Assembly: GCA_964584415.1 (NCBI GenBank)
Contig: CAZOZX010000044.1
Span: 1-15,935, forward strand
Source of the DNA: PHAA01 sp964584415
Lineage (GTDB): Bacteria > Bacillota > Syntrophomonadia > Syntrophomonadales > Syntrophomonadaceae
Direction of reading: 5' to 3'
DNA length: 15,935 nucleotides
In this document: piece after piece, positions 14,672-15,935 of the stretch
How positions within the stretch are numbered: position 1 is the first letter of the stretch
Layout of the letters: the number at the start of each line of letters is the position of its first letter
Notes under the pieces: model-generated
What the model was told of the DNA's origin: nothing
What the model saw: only the letters and a program-made list of their open reading frames with translations
Databases searched by the model: none
Made by a program: the position numbers and the translations under genes

Positions 14672-15451
14672 ATGGGTTACCAGAACATACTGCTAGAGAA
14701 AGAAAATAGTATTGCAGTACTGACAATTAACAGACCCAAAGCAATGAATTCTTTGAACAGTGACACTATATCCGAGATAATCCTTGCAGTTACTGACGTC
14801 ATTGCCGACGCTTCAGTAGATGTAATGATAGTTACCGGAGCTGACAAAGCGTTTGTTGCCGGAGCCGACATTGCGTTTATGCAAAATCTTACCGCCATGG
14901 AAGCTCGTGCTTTCGGGGCACTCGGACAGAAGGCCTTCCGGATGATTGAAGCTATGGAAAAACCGGTTATCGCGGCCGTAAATGGCTTTGCTTTAGGTGG
15001 AGGTTGTGAACTGGCAATGTGCTGCGACTTCCGTATAGCATCTACAAAAGCCAAATTTGGACAACCCGAAGTTGGCCTGGGCATTACCCCGGGATTCGGT
15101 GGAACCCAAAGATTACCGCGTTTGGTTGGAGCCGGGATGGCCAAGCAATTACTGTATACAGCAGATATAATTGATGCCAACGAAGCATTGAGAGTGGGCC
15201 TGGTAAACCAGGTAGTAGAACCAGAAGCACTGATGGATGAAGTAAAAGCCATCGCTAAGAGAATCGTCAGCAAAGGACAACTCGCAGTACGCCTCACCAA
15301 AGCAGCCGCAAACGAAGGTACCCAAGTCGATATTGATAGATCCATGTCAATAGAAGCCGATGCATTCGGTCTGTGCTTTGCTACCAAGGATCAAAAAGAA
15401 GGCATGACTGCATTTTTAGAGAAGAGAAAAGCTAACTTTGTTAAAGAGTAG
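14672..15451 (+). CDS. crt: Crotonase (3-hydroxybutyryl-CoA dehydratase / enoyl-CoA hydratase)
   Basis: This 259-residue protein is a typical short-chain enoyl-CoA hydratase. AFVAGADIAFM (60-70) gives the first part of the oxyanion hole and the CoA-binding loop. NGFALGGGCELAMCCDFRIAS (104-124) provides the second oxyanion Gly and catalytic Glu113, and FGQPEVGLGITPGFGGTQRL (129-148) holds catalytic Glu133. Both acid/base glutamates of true hydratases are present. It interconverts crotonyl-CoA and 3-hydroxybutyryl-CoA. It starts after AAGGAGGGG (14658-14666) and is followed 69 nt later by 3-hydroxybutyryl-CoA dehydrogenase, the next enzyme of the path. Codon choice looks more biased and A-ending than in neighbouring genes, consistent with high expression. 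C4 specificity is inferred from the neighbour. Confidence 0.93.
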   Translation: MGYQNILLEKENSIAVLTINRPKAMNSLNSDTISEIILAVTDVIADASVDVMIVTGADKAFVAGADIAFMQNLTAMEARAFGALGQKAFRMIEAMEKPVIAAVNGFALGGGCELAMCCDFRIASTKAKFGQPEVGLGITPGFGGTQRLPRLVGAGMAKQLLYTADIIDANEALRVGLVNQVVEPEALMDEVKAIAKRIVSKGQLAVRLTKAAANEGTQVDIDRSMSIEADAFGLCFATKDQKEGMTAFLEKRKANFVKE

Positions 15452-15459
15452 CTTTTTTT
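15427..15459 (+). terminator. Terminator/attenuator overlapping the crotonase stop codon
   Basis: AAAAGCTA (15427-15434) pairs with TAGCTTTT (15449-15456), with an inner CTTT/AAAG stem and a GTT loop, followed by further T to 15459. The TAG stop (15449-15451) lies in the descending arm. Because the dehydrogenase gene starts 61 nt later, this may set a ratio between the two enzymes or stabilise the 3' end of a crotonase mRNA. Confidence 0.65.
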
Positions 15460-15520
15460 GCTTTGTGTAAATGGGGAGTTTTACTAGGGCCTAAATAGAA
15501 ATAATGGGAGGAATACAAGA

Positions 15521-15935
15521 ATGAAGATAATGGTACTTGGCGCAGGAACCATGGGAGCAGGTATTGTACAAAACGCTGCTGCATCCGGTTTCGAAGTAAT
15601 CGTTAGAGATATTAAACAAGAGTTTGTAGACAAAGGAATCAAAGGGATCGAAAAGAACCTGACCAAAATGGTTGACAGAGGCAAATTGGACGCCGCTGCT
15701 AAAGATGCAACCATGGCAAGAATCAGCGGAACCGTTGATATGGCAGATGCCAAAGATTGCGACCTGGTAATTGAAGCCGCCCTCGAAGTTATGGAAATCA
15801 AGAAGAGCATCTTCAAAGAGCTGGATGAGATTTGCAAACCCGAATGTATTCTGGCTTCCAATACCTCCGCTCTGAGCATCACCGAAATCGCCACTGCCAC
15901 CAAGCGTACCGACAAGGTTATCGGCATGCACTTCT
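15521..15935 (+). CDS. hbd: 3-hydroxybutyryl-CoA dehydrogenase, N-terminal part (cut by window end)
   Basis: The open frame from ATG 15521 runs to the window edge (138 codons) without a stop. It starts MKIMVLGAGTMGAGIVQ, the NAD-binding glycine loop GxGxxG (residues 7-12) of 3-hydroxyacyl-CoA dehydrogenases. It continues with DCDLVIEAALE (about 84-94) and LASNTSALSITEIA (about 113-126), both standard for the family, and ends at VIGMHF just before the catalytic His region. The family is about 280 residues, so roughly half is present; the catalytic and dimer domains are outside. The ribosome binding site GGGAGG (15506-15511) is 9 nt upstream. It oxidises 3-hydroxybutyryl-CoA to acetoacetyl-CoA (or the reverse) and follows crotonase as in butyrate-metabolising Clostridia. 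Confidence 0.93.
   Translation, partial: MKIMVLGAGTMGAGIVQNAAASGFEVIVRDIKQEFVDKGIKGIEKNLTKMVDRGKLDAAAKDATMARISGTVDMADAKDCDLVIEAALEVMEIKKSIFKELDEICKPECILASNTSALSITEIATATKRTDKVIGMHF

Noticed and set aside
14677..15387. 236-codon minus-strand frame opposite crotonase
   Set aside because: It is a shadow produced by codon bias in a strongly supported crotonase gene; its low-complexity Ser/Ala-rich product has no family features.
15484..15931. Two long minus-strand frames at the right edge
   Set aside because: They are antisense to the clear 3-hydroxybutyryl-CoA dehydrogenase frame, which has a ribosome site and family motifs.

Overview
The window looks like chromosomal DNA from an anaerobic, spore-forming, low-to-mid G+C Firmicute, most likely a Syntrophomonas-type butyrate metaboliser (Clostridia). 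The basis is a T-box leader, a YyaC-type sporulation protein, a DnaD-family replication protein, strong AGGAGG ribosome binding sites, an indolepyruvate:ferredoxin oxidoreductase, and the enzymes of butyryl-CoA interconversion: a butyryl-CoA:acetate-type CoA-transferase, crotonase and 3-hydroxybutyryl-CoA dehydrogenase. The species is inferred, not proven.

Left part (1-4850). The 3' end of a UbiB/ABC1-type kinase gene is followed by a promoter, a T-box riboswitch (candidate alanine specifier GCC) and a translationally coupled pair: an Lrp/AsnC regulator and a class I aminotransferase, resembling alaR-alaT of Bacillus. Next come an unrecognised helical protein, whose ribosome binding site lies inside a hairpin, and a beta-CASP metallo-beta-lactamase-fold hydrolase. 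A noncoding stretch with a ~109-nt imperfect palindrome and a 51-nt direct repeat separates these from the only minus-strand gene.

Middle part (4850-10020). The CoA-transferase runs leftward and ends at a strong terminator. An ~860-nt noncoding gap follows; it holds a good promoter, a foldable segment with mutually exclusive pairings and a terminator-like hairpin, so it may encode a small RNA of about 300 nt. Then comes a rightward replication-like cassette: a DnaD-domain protein, a divergent DnaB-family helicase and a small helical protein overlapping the helicase stop. A perfect terminator-like hairpin lies between the first two genes. This cassette is the best candidate here for something not well described.

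Right part (10020-15935). A HisC-type aminotransferase, yyaC and iorA-iorB form a rightward run. Aminotransferase plus IorAB suggests 2-oxoacid (aryl-pyruvate) oxidation to acyl-CoA with ferredoxin reduction. After a ~540-nt A+T-rich gap comes crotonase, then a terminator-like hairpin overlapping its stop codon, then the start of 3-hydroxybutyryl-CoA dehydrogenase, cut by the window edge. With the CoA-transferase these supply several steps between butyrate and acetoacetyl-CoA; the sequence alone does not tell whether flux runs toward oxidation or synthesis.
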